Part shown: positions 34,390-43,984 of the stretch, piece after piece
Layout of the letters: every line of letters starts with the position of its first letter
Position numbering within the stretch: the stretch's first letter is position 1
Origin: Herpetosiphon llansteffanensis
GTDB lineage: Bacteria; Chloroflexota; Chloroflexia; Chloroflexales; Herpetosiphonaceae
Direction of reading: 5' to 3'
DNA length: 64,000 nucleotides
Assembly: GCF_003205875.1 (NCBI RefSeq)
Contig: NZ_PUBZ01000076.1
Span: 1-64,000 of the forward strand
The notes under the pieces: model-generated
Told to the model about the DNA's origin: nothing
Database searches by the model: none
The model's input: only the letters and a program-made list of their open reading frames with translations
Program-made: the position numbers and the translations under genes

Positions 34390-35994
34390 ATGAACAACAG
34401 GCGGCTGGCCCTGTTAATGAGTTTGTGTGCAGTGTTATTTGGCTTTGCTGTGGCCAAACAACCTGCATTAACAAGCGCCAAGGTCTTATTAACTCAAACC
34501 CCATCAGGTAGTACTATAGTACCGTCCGTGACGGTTACTCATACTGCAACAGCTACCCCTAGCTGTTTTCCACGGGGCGAGAATAGCCAAGCGCGGGTTC
34601 CTAATTTAACCCCTACGCTTCCGCCTAGCGGCACGCCAACAATCACCGCAACCGCCGATCCCTGTTTCGTCCAACCTGAACTGATCTTGAGTGGCCCAAG
34701 CCAAGTGGTGGTTGGCCAAGTCTTTACCCTATCGATTCAGTATATCAATCTTGGCATGCCCTACGCCAGCATCGGTTTCAACAATGCTAATTTGGCGCAG
34801 TTTGATCCAGCCTTGACCATGCCCTGTAAGTATAACCAGCACCCAACTGGTTGTAGCAGCATCACCATTCGTGCTACCAATGTTGGTACATTGGTGATTA
34901 ATGCAACTGCTACTGGCGAATCATATAATCATGGCTGGTATTGGGGCTGGGGTTCGGCCCGCGCGCCACTCGCGGTCACAATTATTGACCCGAATGCTAC
35001 GCCAACCTTTACCCCAAGTAATCCATGTATTACGCCAAGCGGTACGCCGACGTTTACGCCAACGCCAAATCTGGGGCAACGCCAAGCACCGCAGTTGACC
35101 CAAACGCCAACCCCAAGTAACCCATGTGTTACGCCAACGTTTACGCCAACGCCAACCGGAACGCGTACGCCAACGCCAACGTTCCCAGCGTATCCATGCT
35201 ATACGCCAACGACGCTGCCAATGCAACAAGCGCCCCAAGTGACGCAAGCGCCTTGTACGCCAACGCCAACAGCGAGTGTTCCCTGTGTTACGCCAACGCC
35301 AAATTTGGGGCAACGCCAAGCACCGCAGTTGACCCAAACGCCAACCCCAAGTAACCCATGTGTTACGCCGACGTTTACGCCAACGCCAACCGGAACGCGT
35401 ACGGCAACGCCAACGTTTCCAGCGTATCCATGCTATACGCCAACGACGCTGCCAATGCAACAAGCGCCCCAAGTGACGCAAGCGCCTTGTACGCCAACGC
35501 CAACGTTTACGCCAACGCCAACCACCGTGGTTACGCCATGTCCAACCAATTTAGCAGTCAATGCGAGCCCATGTCCTGGAACGCCAATCCCAACGACTGC
35601 TAGCGGTAGCCCGACGGTTACGCCAATTGTTAAAGAGTTAATTCTGAGTGCGCCAGCGCTGGTTAATGTTGGCGAAGCCTTTAGCCTGACGATTCAGTAT
35701 GTCAATATTGGCGTGCCCTATACCGGCATCACGCTCAGCCCAACCGGCACCGTGCAATTCGACCCGCCAATGATCATGCCGTGTAAATACAATCAGCATC
35801 CAACCCAATGCCGCACGATTGGTTTACGCGCCGTTGCACCTGGAACGATCGAAATCGATGCTGGGGCAACGGGCGAAGTCCCAGTTGATGGTGGTGGCTG
35901 GGCATGGGGCAGCGCCCACGCGCGCAATCCTATTACCGTGCAAGTTCGCGACCTCGCCCATAAACTCTTTGTTCCTATGGTCAAAACGCAATAG
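34390..35994 (+). CDS. Secreted Thr-Pro-rich protein with two beta-sandwich-like domains (paralogue 2)
   Basis: 534 residues, paralogue of the preceding protein: the same signal peptide, domain A (about 100-200), domain B (about 420-525) and C-terminal KLFVPMVKTQ. The linker is much longer (about 205-415), made of TPTFTPTP runs and two copies of a 78-residue unit (PNLGQRQAPQLTQTPTPS ... QAPCTPTP). Cys residues are spread through the linker (NPCVTP, YPCYTP). The tract may form a cell-wall-spanning stalk. ATG 34390 follows GAGGAGG. Tandem origin with divergence mainly in linker length. Confidence 0.8.
   Translation: MNNRRLALLMSLCAVLFGFAVAKQPALTSAKVLLTQTPSGSTIVPSVTVTHTATATPSCFPRGENSQARVPNLTPTLPPSGTPTITATADPCFVQPELILSGPSQVVVGQVFTLSIQYINLGMPYASIGFNNANLAQFDPALTMPCKYNQHPTGCSSITIRATNVGTLVINATATGESYNHGWYWGWGSARAPLAVTIIDPNATPTFTPSNPCITPSGTPTFTPTPNLGQRQAPQLTQTPTPSNPCVTPTFTPTPTGTRTPTPTFPAYPCYTPTTLPMQQAPQVTQAPCTPTPTASVPCVTPTPNLGQRQAPQLTQTPTPSNPCVTPTFTPTPTGTRTATPTFPAYPCYTPTTLPMQQAPQVTQAPCTPTPTFTPTPTTVVTPCPTNLAVNASPCPGTPIPTTASGSPTVTPIVKELILSAPALVNVGEAFSLTIQYVNIGVPYTGITLSPTGTVQFDPPMIMPCKYNQHPTQCRTIGLRAVAPGTIEIDAGATGEVPVDGGGWAWGSAHARNPITVQVRDLAHKLFVPMVKTQ
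35065..35532 (+). repeat. 234-bp tandem duplication within paralogue 2
   Basis: The segment starting GCCAAATCTGGGGCAACGCC at 35065 recurs at 35299 with very few changes, a period of 234 bp (78 codons). Inside it, ACGCCAACG units repeat at a smaller scale. The near identity suggests recent duplication and a risk of collapse in short-read assembly. Confidence 0.85.
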
Positions 35995-36013
35995 AACATT
36001 GATTCACGCATGC

Positions 36014-36044
36014 CCAACCGATCGTCATAACGACGATCGGTTGG
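36014..36044 (+). terminator. Hairpin after secreted-protein gene 2
   Basis: CCAACCGATCGTC (36014-36026) pairs with GACGATCGGTTGG (36032-36044), 13 bp around 5 bases. Likely terminator of the secreted-protein gene, before the HIT gene. Confidence 0.7.
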
Positions 36045-36102
36045 CGTTTAAGCAGCAATTCTCGGCTACAATGGCAGCAGTTCTTTGCTTTTGGAGGTTG
36101 CA

Positions 36103-36591
36103 ATGGAGATCAAATGGACACCATGGCGTGGGCAGTTTGTCAAAGGCGAAACGCCCAAAGATTCGCGCTGCGTGTTGTGCGTAAAGCATGAAGAATCAAA
36201 TGATGCTGAAAATCATGTGCTCTATCGGGGCCAATTTAGCTATGTGCTGATGAATTTGTATCCTTATAATCCTGGCCATTTGATGATTGTGCCCTACGCC
36301 CATACCAACGATTTTGCCAACCTACCAGCTGCAACTGCCGCCGAAATTATGCATTTGACGCAGCGCTCAGCCACAATTTTGAGCACGGTGATGAATCCGC
36401 ATGGCTACAATTTGGGCATGAATTTGGGCCGACCGGCAGGCGCAGGTATTGACGAACATTTGCATATGCACATTGTGCCACGCTGGAACGGTGATACCAA
36501 CTTTATGCCATTAATTGGCGGCGTGAAGCTGATCCCCGAAGCCATGGATGATACCTACGCCGCCTTGGTTGGCCATTTTCAAGCACTATAA
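36103..36591 (+). CDS. HIT-family nucleotide hydrolase/phosphorylase
   Basis: 162 residues. Histidine triad H119-L-H121-M-H123 (EHLHMHIVPRW) with NLYPYNPGHLMIVPY upstream, and an N-terminal C-V-L-C pair (C23, C26) that may bind zinc as in several Ap4A-phosphorylase-like and Aprataxin-like members. It acts on nucleotide phosphates such as Ap4A or AMP conjugates in the cytoplasm. ATG 36103 follows GGAGG. It is convergent with the MscS gene with 1 base between. Confidence 0.92.
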   Translation: MEIKWTPWRGQFVKGETPKDSRCVLCVKHEESNDAENHVLYRGQFSYVLMNLYPYNPGHLMIVPYAHTNDFANLPAATAAEIMHLTQRSATILSTVMNPHGYNLGMNLGRPAGAGIDEHLHMHIVPRWNGDTNFMPLIGGVKLIPEAMDDTYAALVGHFQAL

Positions 36592-36592
36592 C

Positions 36593-38116
36593 TTATTTGC
36601 TCAAATCGATGAGGACATCGCGAATCCGCTCGGTGATTGAGCGGGCGGCAGGTGAGGGCGTGGCGCTTTGGTTAACCGATCGCTGCTGCTCAAGATAATT
36701 GTGGGTCGCTTGTTGACGCTCGGCAACCATCACGCCCAAACGTTCGGCCAACGATGGATTTTTGGCATACAACGGCGCTAAATCGTGGCGTTCAATCACA
36801 ATCGTGCGCGTATCTTCTTCGGCAATCACGCTGGCCGAACGTGGCTCATCCATTAACATGCCACGTTCGCCAAACACATCGCCAGCGCCCAAATGCGAAA
36901 CGACAATCGGCGGCTGATCGCCGTGGGCAACTTCGACCCGCACTTTGCCGCGCGTGATTGCATACAAAATATGTTCATGACGGCCTTGGTGGGCCAAGAT
37001 TTCGCCACGTTCAAATAAGCGAATTTCCACATGCTCGGCTAAAAAACGCAATTCTTGTTCATGCATGCCATCGAGCAGCTTGATGCGGCGCAGGCGCTCG
37101 AAAATTTGTTCAGGGGTGTAATCAAGCCGTCGTTGGCGACTAGCCTGTTCTGGGCGGGTCAGCACCATCTCATTTGAGGCAAAATGAATGCCTTGGCGCT
37201 GAAAAACATACCAAATCCTGCTGAGCGCATCGCCTTGCAATTGAGGAAAATCATCGTAATTACTGATCCAACATTTAACTTCGTAGGTTGTCGAGAAGGC
37301 GGTGTAGTTGCGCACAAACACAAACGGTTCTGGTTGGGCAACAACGCCACGGCTCGAAAGCACTGCTTCTTTCAACAGTTCGCGCACCATCATCGGCGGG
37401 TGCATACAATCGACGGTGACCGCAACCCGCATTGCAACGGGCAAACCAGTTGCGCTCATATTGATAATTTGTTGTTGGGCAATAATTGTATTGGGAATGA
37501 CAACCACTTGACCATCACGCGGCTTGACGCGAATCGCCCGCCAGCTCATTTCCAAAACGCGGCCATAGCCAGTTTGGGCATCGATAAAAATCCAATCGCC
37601 TGGCATAAAAGGCCGTTCCATTTGCAGCGCGATGCCCGCAATCACATTTTTGAGCAAATCTTGGAGCGCAAGCCCAACCACAGCGGTAAATACGGTTGAA
37701 CTGAGCAGCACGGTGCCGATTTGTACTTGGAAGAAGTGACCAATACAAATCAGCAAGGTCATGAGCAGCACAAAGCCACGCGCAATGTCGCGCATCAAGC
37801 GTGGGATGGCATTGGGACGGCCATTGGCAGCCAAACGCCGCACCAGCAGTTGGTCGCCAATATGCAAAATCACAGCAATAATTGAAACCGTGACGATTGT
37901 TTGCAGAATTTTGGTAAGCAGCGGCCAGTGTTCGAGCTGTTGATCCGACCATAAGCCAACTAAGCCAGCAGCGCTGAGCGCCAAAAATTGACCAAGCATG
38001 TTTAAGCCGGTGATCAGCCCAACCCGCCGACCAAGCCGAATCAAAAGCCGCAACCCTGCATAGGTGCCAACTCCCCAGAGAATTGGCTGAATAATATGCT
38101 CGAACACACTCAACAT
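36593..38116 (-). CDS. MscS-type mechanosensitive channel with C-terminal cyclic-nucleotide-binding domain
   Basis: 507 residues. Four membrane helices (about 10-165), the pore-lining helix GTVLLSSTVFTAVVGLALQDLLKNVIAG and the MscS beta domain (ERPFMPGDWIFIDAQTGYGRVLEMSWRAIRVKPRDGQVVVIPN pieces, about 180-320), then a Crp-type cNMP domain (about 365-480) with the phosphate-binding cassette FGERGMLMDEPRSAS. Channels of this bCNG class may be gated or tuned by cAMP. It is an inner-membrane protein, and no adenylate cyclase is nearby. Confidence 0.93.
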   Translation of the reverse strand: MLSVFEHIIQPILWGVGTYAGLRLLIRLGRRVGLITGLNMLGQFLALSAAGLVGLWSDQQLEHWPLLTKILQTIVTVSIIAVILHIGDQLLVRRLAANGRPNAIPRLMRDIARGFVLLMTLLICIGHFFQVQIGTVLLSSTVFTAVVGLALQDLLKNVIAGIALQMERPFMPGDWIFIDAQTGYGRVLEMSWRAIRVKPRDGQVVVIPNTIIAQQQIINMSATGLPVAMRVAVTVDCMHPPMMVRELLKEAVLSSRGVVAQPEPFVFVRNYTAFSTTYEVKCWISNYDDFPQLQGDALSRIWYVFQRQGIHFASNEMVLTRPEQASRQRRLDYTPEQIFERLRRIKLLDGMHEQELRFLAEHVEIRLFERGEILAHQGRHEHILYAITRGKVRVEVAHGDQPPIVVSHLGAGDVFGERGMLMDEPRSASVIAEEDTRTIVIERHDLAPLYAKNPSLAERLGVMVAERQQATHNYLEQQRSVNQSATPSPAARSITERIRDVLIDLSK

Positions 38117-38125
38117 AAAAACAGC

Positions 38126-38815
38126 TTACGGTTTTGGTTCAGCCATGTCAAGCACCCAATACGGGCGATCTTCAGCATAGGCAAGGCCGATGCCAACATG
38201 GCGATAGGCACAATTGGTAATATTGGCGCGATGTGGGCCATCGACAGGCTCATCCATCCATTGCGCTACTACTTCTTCTGGGGTTGCAAACCATGCAGAA
38301 ATATTTTCGCCGCGGCGAATAAATTGGTAGCCTGCTTGCTCAAGCCGCTCGCTATAGGTGCGGCCATCGCTGCTGACGTGATCGATCTTTTGATGTTGGG
38401 CCATGTCGTCGGCGTGAGCTTGGGCGATGCGTTGCAAGCGTGGCTCAAACACCAAGGCCACACAATCGGTTTTTTGACGTTCGCGATTGACTGCCAGCAA
38501 GACATCGAGTTTCAGATCACCAGAGCTGGTAAGGCTATCGGTTACTTGGATAGTTGGCGATGTGGTTGGGCTGGCTTGGCTGGTGGCACTGGCAGCGAGG
38601 CTTGGTGTTGTGGTTGCTGCGATGGTTGTGGTTGCGCTTGGATCGGGCGTAATGCTAAAGGTTGGTAATGCACTCGGGCTGGTAGTTGGGTTAGTTGCGC
38701 TCTCAAAGCGAATCACCGTTCCATTGAGGCGTGGTGCAACCCACCACACCCCAATGATCACGCCAAGCACGAGGCCAAACAGCAATAAGCCAAGGCCGCG
38801 CAGACTATTTGCCAT
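38126..38815 (-). CDS. Membrane-anchored CAP (SCP/PR-1) domain protein
   Basis: 229 residues: N-terminal membrane anchor (about 4-28), a Ser/Thr/Pro-rich linker (40-100), and a CAP domain (about 108-225) with HADDMAQHQKIDHV, GENIS and the conserved HRANITNCAYRHVGIGLAY. Secreted CAP proteins of bacteria have unknown activity. Cys in TDCVALVF and NCAYR may form a disulfide. ATG 38815 overlaps the purine nucleoside phosphorylase stop by 11 bases. Confidence 0.88.
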   Translation of the reverse strand: MANSLRGLGLLLFGLVLGVIIGVWWVAPRLNGTVIRFESATNPTTSPSALPTFSITPDPSATTTIAATTTPSLAASATSQASPTTSPTIQVTDSLTSSGDLKLDVLLAVNRERQKTDCVALVFEPRLQRIAQAHADDMAQHQKIDHVSSDGRTYSERLEQAGYQFIRRGENISAWFATPEEVVAQWMDEPVDGPHRANITNCAYRHVGIGLAYAEDRPYWVLDMAEPKP

Positions 38816-39650
38816 AGGCCGCAATTTGGCTGAGCACATCGGTAATCAATGCGCTAAACATAGGCTTGGCGGTTTCGCCTGCTTCCAGCACTTCCGCGTG
38901 GTTGGCTGGTGGAGCGTCGGGGTGGGCAATGTTGGTGATCAACGAAATGCCCAAAACGCGCATGCCACGATAGCGGGCCACAATTGCCTCGGGCGCGGTC
39001 GACATACCAACTGCATCAACGCCAATCCCGCGCAGATAGTTCATTTCAGCGCCAGTTTCAAACGATGGCCCGGCCAACATGGCATATACGCCTTCGCGAA
39101 GTGTTGCGCCAGCCCGTTCGGCGGCAGCTTTGGCCATCGCGCCTAGTTCTGCATCATAGGCGTTGAGCATGGCTGGGAAGCGTGGGCCAAGCGTATCGTC
39201 GTTGTGGCCACGCAACGGGTGAAATCCAGCCATGCCAGGCAAAAAGATATGATCGGCGATGCGCATTAAATCGCCAACCTGCCAATTGGCATTTAAGCCG
39301 CCAGCAGCGTTGGTCACAATCAGCGTATCTGCTCCCAAGGCACGCATTACGTGCACTGGCAAGGTCACTTCATCCATGCCATAGCCTTCGTAGAAGTGAA
39401 AACGCCCGCGCATGGCCAGCACTGAAACCCCGCCAAGCTCGCCTAAAACTAGTTCGCCGCGATGGCCGGGCACTGCCGAAGGTGCAAAGCCAGGAATATC
39501 GCTATAGGAAACAACAACTGGATTTTGAATATGGTCAACTAATTGGCTCAAGCCAGAGCCAAGGATAATTCCCACTTGGGGCACACGATCGGTATAACGA
39601 CGAATGGCAGCGACCGCGCCATCGATTGCTTGAGTGCGGTTGGTGGTCAT
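38805..39650 (-). CDS. punA: Purine nucleoside phosphorylase, trimeric class
   Basis: 281 residues. Phosphorolysis of inosine and guanosine in purine salvage. Motifs GIILGSGLS (phosphate), PGHRGELVLGEL, GRFHFYEGY, TNAAGGLN, and ETGAEMNYLRGIGVDAVGMSTAPE (base-binding region quoted in part). The length and motifs match the trimeric PNP-I type rather than hexameric DeoD. Start codon ATG 39650 fits MTTNRTQAIDGAV. Confidence 0.95.
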   Translation of the reverse strand: MTTNRTQAIDGAVAAIRRYTDRVPQVGIILGSGLSQLVDHIQNPVVVSYSDIPGFAPSAVPGHRGELVLGELGGVSVLAMRGRFHFYEGYGMDEVTLPVHVMRALGADTLIVTNAAGGLNANWQVGDLMRIADHIFLPGMAGFHPLRGHNDDTLGPRFPAMLNAYDAELGAMAKAAAERAGATLREGVYAMLAGPSFETGAEMNYLRGIGVDAVGMSTAPEAIVARYRGMRVLGISLITNIAHPDAPPANHAEVLEAGETAKPMFSALITDVLSQIAAYGK

Positions 39651-39698
39651 GAATTGAAATCCTTTGCAACAATAGCCACATTGCTATGGCCGCAGGCA

Positions 39699-40382
39699 TT
39701 ATATCCGACTTAGAATTTCGCGTTTTTTGGCTTCAAAATCAGCATCAGTAATTAAATTTTTCTGACGCAGATCGTTTAAGCGCAACAACAATTCTTCAAC
39801 ATCGTTATCATTTGGGCGTTGATAGGGTGGCACGAAATTTTTATAGGCATTAACCGATTGCATATACATCGCTGGTTCGCGATCATGCTCTTCTTTTGCG
39901 TTCAACATGGCGCGTTTAAATTCAAGTGGCGCGCGAATAAACGCAAAGAAGTTATCGCTGTTTTCATTGGCGGTTTGAACTTCAAGATCGCCATAATTAA
40001 ACATGCGACCCATGAATGTTTGGCGCATTTGCACGTCGTTAATTTTATCGAGCGATGAATCGAGGCTCGCTTTATTAACGATGCCCCGGAGATGAATCAC
40101 TCGCCGATCAGTTAATAAAAACTTCTCATTACGCCAACGAAGGAAATCGATCACAGCACTTGCCAAAATGAGCAAAATAATGGCAATTAAAATTACTTGC
40201 ACATATGGTTGAATCGCTTGCCATTTGGCGCTCTCAAGTTTGGTAATAAAAAAAATCGCGGCAACCATAATTGCCATCACAACGACTTCAAAGCCAATGC
40301 GTCCCAAGAAAACGAACGGATGTTGATGGGCTTGATATTTAATCTCTTCGTTTTCAGCCAAGAGTTGCTCAACATAGCTCAT
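39699..40382 (-). CDS. Bacterial PH (bPH2/DUF304) membrane protein with SHOCT motif
   Basis: 227 residues. Two membrane helices (about 30-50 and 60-83) followed by a PH-like domain (RNEKFLLTDRRVIHLRGIVNKASLDSSLDKINDVQM, GDLEVQTA) and a C-terminal SHOCT-like helix pair (EELLLRLNDLRQKNLITDADFEAKKREIL). SHOCT motifs are thought to mediate oligomerisation. Function unknown. Stand-alone transcription unit. Confidence 0.88.
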   Translation of the reverse strand: MSYVEQLLAENEEIKYQAHQHPFVFLGRIGFEVVVMAIMVAAIFFITKLESAKWQAIQPYVQVILIAIILLILASAVIDFLRWRNEKFLLTDRRVIHLRGIVNKASLDSSLDKINDVQMRQTFMGRMFNYGDLEVQTANENSDNFFAFIRAPLEFKRAMLNAKEEHDREPAMYMQSVNAYKNFVPPYQRPNDNDVEELLLRLNDLRQKNLITDADFEAKKREILSRI

Positions 40383-40438
40383 TGGTTGTGCTCCTTTAGG
40401 GGGAATCGCGGCTAGTGTAGTGGTAAGCTATAGGCTTG

Positions 40439-41200
40439 TCAACCACGCACTAAATTGAGAAATTGGGTCGATTTTAGCTCACGCTCTAAAACTTGGCTCA
40501 ATGAGGCTTTTAATACGGCCCGCGCTTCATGAACGGTTGCTGGCGCTGGCGCAAGGCTGGCGACAGTCTCTAAAGGCATGCGCGCCAAGTAGCGTAAAAA
40601 TTTGAAGGTATTGAGATTGATCGGCAATGTTCGTGGCTCGCTGCTGGAACATTGTTGACATAAAACACCTCCAGTGATTGGGCTATAGCGATCGGCCTCT
40701 GGGCTAAGCTCGCGCTCACAATTGGCACAGTGAAATAGATGTGGGCGATAGCCTGAAAGAATCAGCGTGTGTAATTCATAATACCGCAAAATGACATCGC
40801 GGCGCACAACTTCATCCAATACATCGAGGGCTGCCAGCGTTTCGCATGTGAGCCGAAATAGCGCTGGATTATCGCTTTCGTCAACAGTCATTTGGTCGAG
40901 CAATTCGGCCACATAATAGCCTTGGCTGATGCGCGAAAGGTCTTCGCGCAGGCTGCGAAACGGCTGCACAACCCGACTTTCGGTTACAACATCGAACGAG
41001 CGGCCTTTGGCCAATTGCAAGCGCGTATGGATAAATAGCTCCAAATGGCCTGCCAGCTTGCTGGTCATTTTGCGCACGCCGCGCGCTGTGACGCTGAGTT
41101 TGCCATACTGCGGCGTGTAGATCGTCAAAATCCGATCGGCCTCGCCAACATCGGAGCGGCGAATAATCAGCGCCTCGGTGGTATATAATCGGTCGCGCAT
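40439..41200 (-). CDS. recO: DNA repair protein RecO
   Basis: 253 residues. An N-terminal OB fold ([44 protein letters not shown] pieces, 1-80) and a C-terminal helical domain with a four-Cys zinc site ([16 protein letters not shown]). RecO loads RecA with RecR and anneals single strands in the RecFOR pathway. The next gene upstream ends 11 bases before its start, suggesting one transcript. Confidence 0.94.
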   Translation of the reverse strand: MRDRLYTTEALIIRRSDVGEADRILTIYTPQYGKLSVTARGVRKMTSKLAGHLELFIHTRLQLAKGRSFDVVTESRVVQPFRSLREDLSRISQGYYVAELLDQMTVDESDNPALFRLTCETLAALDVLDEVVRRDVILRYYELHTLILSGYRPHLFHCANCERELSPEADRYSPITGGVLCQQCSSSEPRTLPINLNTFKFLRYLARMPLETVASLAPAPATVHEARAVLKASLSQVLERELKSTQFLNLVRG

Positions 41201-41211
41201 GCTGGCTCCTT

Positions 41212-43023
41212 CTAGCTTCGGTTAATGATCTGTAGCCATTGTTTGACGTTCGTTTTTAGCTGTTGGCGTTCGCTGCTCGGCAAAACATGCAGCACCCGCT
41301 CAATCAAGGCTTCGCTGACCAAACTTGGTGCTAAGCGCTGGATCGTCATCATTGCCGTGAGCAGCTGCTTAAGATCGTGGTCACTAATTCGTTGATCAAG
41401 CTCGCTGACTTGATTGAGTGCATAGCCAGCCTCGTGCAATTTGAGTGTCATCGCCGCCGCGTCAGCCAATTCAAACTCCCAGAGTTGCGGGCCAAGCTCT
41501 GCATAGGGCGGCAAATTTGGCAGCTTGGCAATCTCGCTGAGCAAACTTGTTTCGCTGGCCTCAAGCAACAAGGCTGGCCGAGCCAATAATTGCTGGCGGT
41601 CGCTTTGCCATTGCTGAAACAGGCTTTGCAAATCATGTGGCACTGGCCGATCGCACCAGCGCTGCAAAAATGCCTGCATTTGGCTGGCCTGAATGCCGCG
41701 TTGCAAGGCTTGGCTATACGAATGCGCGGTTAGCCGAACTAACATTGTGCCATGAGTATCAGTCGATTGCCACTCGGTAATGCGTTGAATTTGAAAGCGC
41801 GGCAATGGCTCGACAGTTGGTGGCACCCGAATTAAGCCATCGCTGGCAAGCTGAAGTTGGCCAGCAAATTGGCTTGGCTCATGCCCAGCATGCAGCAAAT
41901 GACTCGCCCATTGAGTTAGCCGAAACGCCTGTGGCTGCTTCGTTTGATCAACATCAAGCAAGCCCAGCCAGAACAATGGGCCTTGGCAAGCAGCTTGAAT
42001 CCATGCGCCTTCAACCTCGTTCCAATGCTGCCAGCCATTCAATGGCTCGCCATGCTGGTTTTCAACGCTTGGTTGCTCAAAATCGCTGCGCAAGAGTTCT
42101 GGATAGCTTGTTTGCATCTGTGCCAGTAAATCGTCAAAGCCTAACCATTGATCGCTTGGCGCAGTCTGTAAGCATTGCCAAAGCTGTTGGCGGGCGTTTT
42201 TTACATCGAATCGAGCTTGAAGCTGCAACTCGCTGAGGCTGAATTCATCAAAATCGCTGCCAAGCCAGCCATTGAAGAGCTGCTCAAGCCGTTGTTTGGG
42301 GCTTGCTTCGAGCCAATGCAATGGGTTTCCAGCCAGTTGCAATTGTTGATTATTGATGTGCAATAAGCCTGCTTCAAGCGCACAGCTCCGCAGCCAAGCC
42401 AATTGGCCAAATTGCCGCTCACTTGTTGGCGTAGAAACTGCTATGCGTTGACAGATTACCCGTAAGCCTTCCCGTTCAAGCTGCAATTGGCGCGTCAGTT
42501 TAAGCGCTTGCTGATAGCACACGGCCAAAACAGTGGTTAGCAAACTTTCAGTTTGGCTAAGATCTGCCTCGACCCAGGTGTTTGGACTGGCATGTTCGTG
42601 CCATGTTGGCAAACTTGGGGCCGAAACTGCTGGCAAAGCTTGCAACCAATCGCTAAAAATCACGTAATACTCGCCGTCTACAGCTTTGAGCGGCTGAATT
42701 AAGCCCAAAACATACAAGCGCTCAAGCACTGAAGCTTGGCCATGGAGGGCCAATAGATAGGCCCTAGGAGTGACAATATCACGATGTGAGCGAATTTTGC
42801 CATACTCGCGTTCAAGCGTTTTGGCCGCTAGCTTACCACCAGCAGCGATCACGCGATCCAACGCCGAACGTTCAGCGCTGGATAAACGTGCCACCAAGGC
42901 TTGAATTGCCGCTGGTTGACCAAGCTCGGCAGCATCGGCAACTTGCCACAAATGCGCCAGCACATGGCGTTCGCTGCTTGGCAGGCTGGCAAGCCAATCG
43001 ATTGAAGCATGTGTTCGTATCAT
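41212..43023 (-). CDS. XPB-N/Helicase_C_3-like protein without helicase motor
   Basis: 603 residues. The region about 425-520 ([55 protein letters not shown] in pieces) matches the XPB N-terminal domain pattern: a Leu-rich block 'Y-S-x-A-L-x-x-G ... F-L-x-x-x-x-x-x-P-x-P'. The N-terminal 120 residues look like helical winged repeats. No Walker A or DEAD box is visible. Similar motor-free proteins occur in actinobacteria and Chloroflexota next to DNA repair genes; here recO is 11 bases downstream. A nucleic-acid-binding or repair role is inference. ATG 43023 is chosen; a further 14 codons upstream are possible. Confidence 0.65.
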   Translation of the reverse strand: MIRTHASIDWLASLPSSERHVLAHLWQVADAAELGQPAAIQALVARLSSAERSALDRVIAAGGKLAAKTLEREYGKIRSHRDIVTPRAYLLALHGQASVLERLYVLGLIQPLKAVDGEYYVIFSDWLQALPAVSAPSLPTWHEHASPNTWVEADLSQTESLLTTVLAVCYQQALKLTRQLQLEREGLRVICQRIAVSTPTSERQFGQLAWLRSCALEAGLLHINNQQLQLAGNPLHWLEASPKQRLEQLFNGWLGSDFDEFSLSELQLQARFDVKNARQQLWQCLQTAPSDQWLGFDDLLAQMQTSYPELLRSDFEQPSVENQHGEPLNGWQHWNEVEGAWIQAACQGPLFWLGLLDVDQTKQPQAFRLTQWASHLLHAGHEPSQFAGQLQLASDGLIRVPPTVEPLPRFQIQRITEWQSTDTHGTMLVRLTAHSYSQALQRGIQASQMQAFLQRWCDRPVPHDLQSLFQQWQSDRQQLLARPALLLEASETSLLSEIAKLPNLPPYAELGPQLWEFELADAAAMTLKLHEAGYALNQVSELDQRISDHDLKQLLTAMMTIQRLAPSLVSEALIERVLHVLPSSERQQLKTNVKQWLQIINRS

Positions 43024-43107
43024 AAAGAAATTATACCCTTTACATTGCAGCATGATTGCATACAATTTGGAAGAATCCGTTTTCGCTAATTGAAGGAGCG
43101 CACCTGT

Positions 43108-43875
43108 ATGGAATGGTTATCTGACCCGCAGATTTGGATTTCGCTTTTAACCTTGACACTGCTCGAAATCGTCTTAGGGATCGACAATATTGTCTTTATT
43201 TCGATCTTATCGGGCAAATTGCCAAAAGAACAACAAGCCAAAGCCCGCCAAGTTGGGTTGGCGTTAGCCTTAGTAACTCGGATTGGGCTGCTGTTCTCAC
43301 TCAAGTGGGTTATGGGTCTTACCAACCCTATTTTTACGATTTTCAATCAAGCAATCTCAGGTCGTGACATGATTCTGATCACTGGGGGTTTGTTCCTCTT
43401 AGGCAAAGCAACCTTTGAAATTCACGAGCGCTTGGAAGGCAGCGAACATCACGAGCAAAATGTTAAAGCCAAATCATTTGCTTCAGTAATTGCCCAAATC
43501 TTGGTTTTGGATATTGTCTTCTCGCTCGACTCGGTGATTACTGCGGTGGGTATGGTTGATAATATTAGTGTGATGATTGCAGCGGTGATTATCGCCGTTG
43601 GCGTGATGTTGCTCTCAGCAGGTAAAATTAGCGATTTCGTCAACAACCACCCAACTGTCAAGATGTTGGCGCTCAGCTTCTTGCTCCTGATCGGGATGTC
43701 GTTGGTAGCTGACGGCTTAGACCAACATATTCCCAAAGGCTATATCTACTTCGCTATGGGCTTCTCGGTTTTGGTGGAAGTACTTAACTTGCGGGTTAAG
43801 AAAGCTACCCAAAAACCAGTTGAATTGCGCCAACCTTCGTATTTGCAAGAAGCCGTCGAAGAAAGCACCAAATAA
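43108..43875 (+). CDS. TerC-family membrane protein
   Basis: 255 residues, about seven membrane helices. TerC signature: LEIVLGIDNIVFISIL near residue 20 and the duplicated VLDIVFSLDSVITAVGM near 135, with acidic residues that bind metal. Some members (Alx, MeeF) export manganese, possibly to secreted enzymes. ATG 43108 follows GAAGGAG. No yybP-ykoY manganese riboswitch is visible in the short upstream region. A divalent-cation antiporter gene follows. Confidence 0.93.
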   Translation: MEWLSDPQIWISLLTLTLLEIVLGIDNIVFISILSGKLPKEQQAKARQVGLALALVTRIGLLFSLKWVMGLTNPIFTIFNQAISGRDMILITGGLFLLGKATFEIHERLEGSEHHEQNVKAKSFASVIAQILVLDIVFSLDSVITAVGMVDNISVMIAAVIIAVGVMLLSAGKISDFVNNHPTVKMLALSFLLLIGMSLVADGLDQHIPKGYIYFAMGFSVLVEVLNLRVKKATQKPVELRQPSYLQEAVEESTK

Positions 43876-43899
43876 CCCACCCTTAAAAAGTTTGCTCAA

Positions 43900-43947
43900 C
43901 AACAGCGTATTGGCACGTGTCGATACGCTGTTGGCGTTAAGCTGTTG
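43900..43947 (+). promoter_or_regulatory. Hairpin with alternative pairing between terC-like and cax genes
   Basis: CAACAGCGTAT (43900-43910) pairs with ATACGCTGTTG (43923-43933). The CAACAGC part can also pair with a second GCTGTTG at 43941-43947, followed by TTT. It may be a terminator with an alternative fold, or a small regulatory element of the second gene. Confidence 0.55.
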
Positions 43948-43984
43948 TTTGCAATCGCCCTTGAGTAGTATGAGGTGATCCGCC

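Noticed and set aside
34921-35481. 186-codon open frame opposite the Thr-Pro linker
   Set aside because: It results from the repetitive codons on the other strand (RWRW-type output).
43024-43107. Manganese (yybP-ykoY) riboswitch upstream of the TerC-like gene
   Set aside because: The region is short and lacks the conserved loop sequences.
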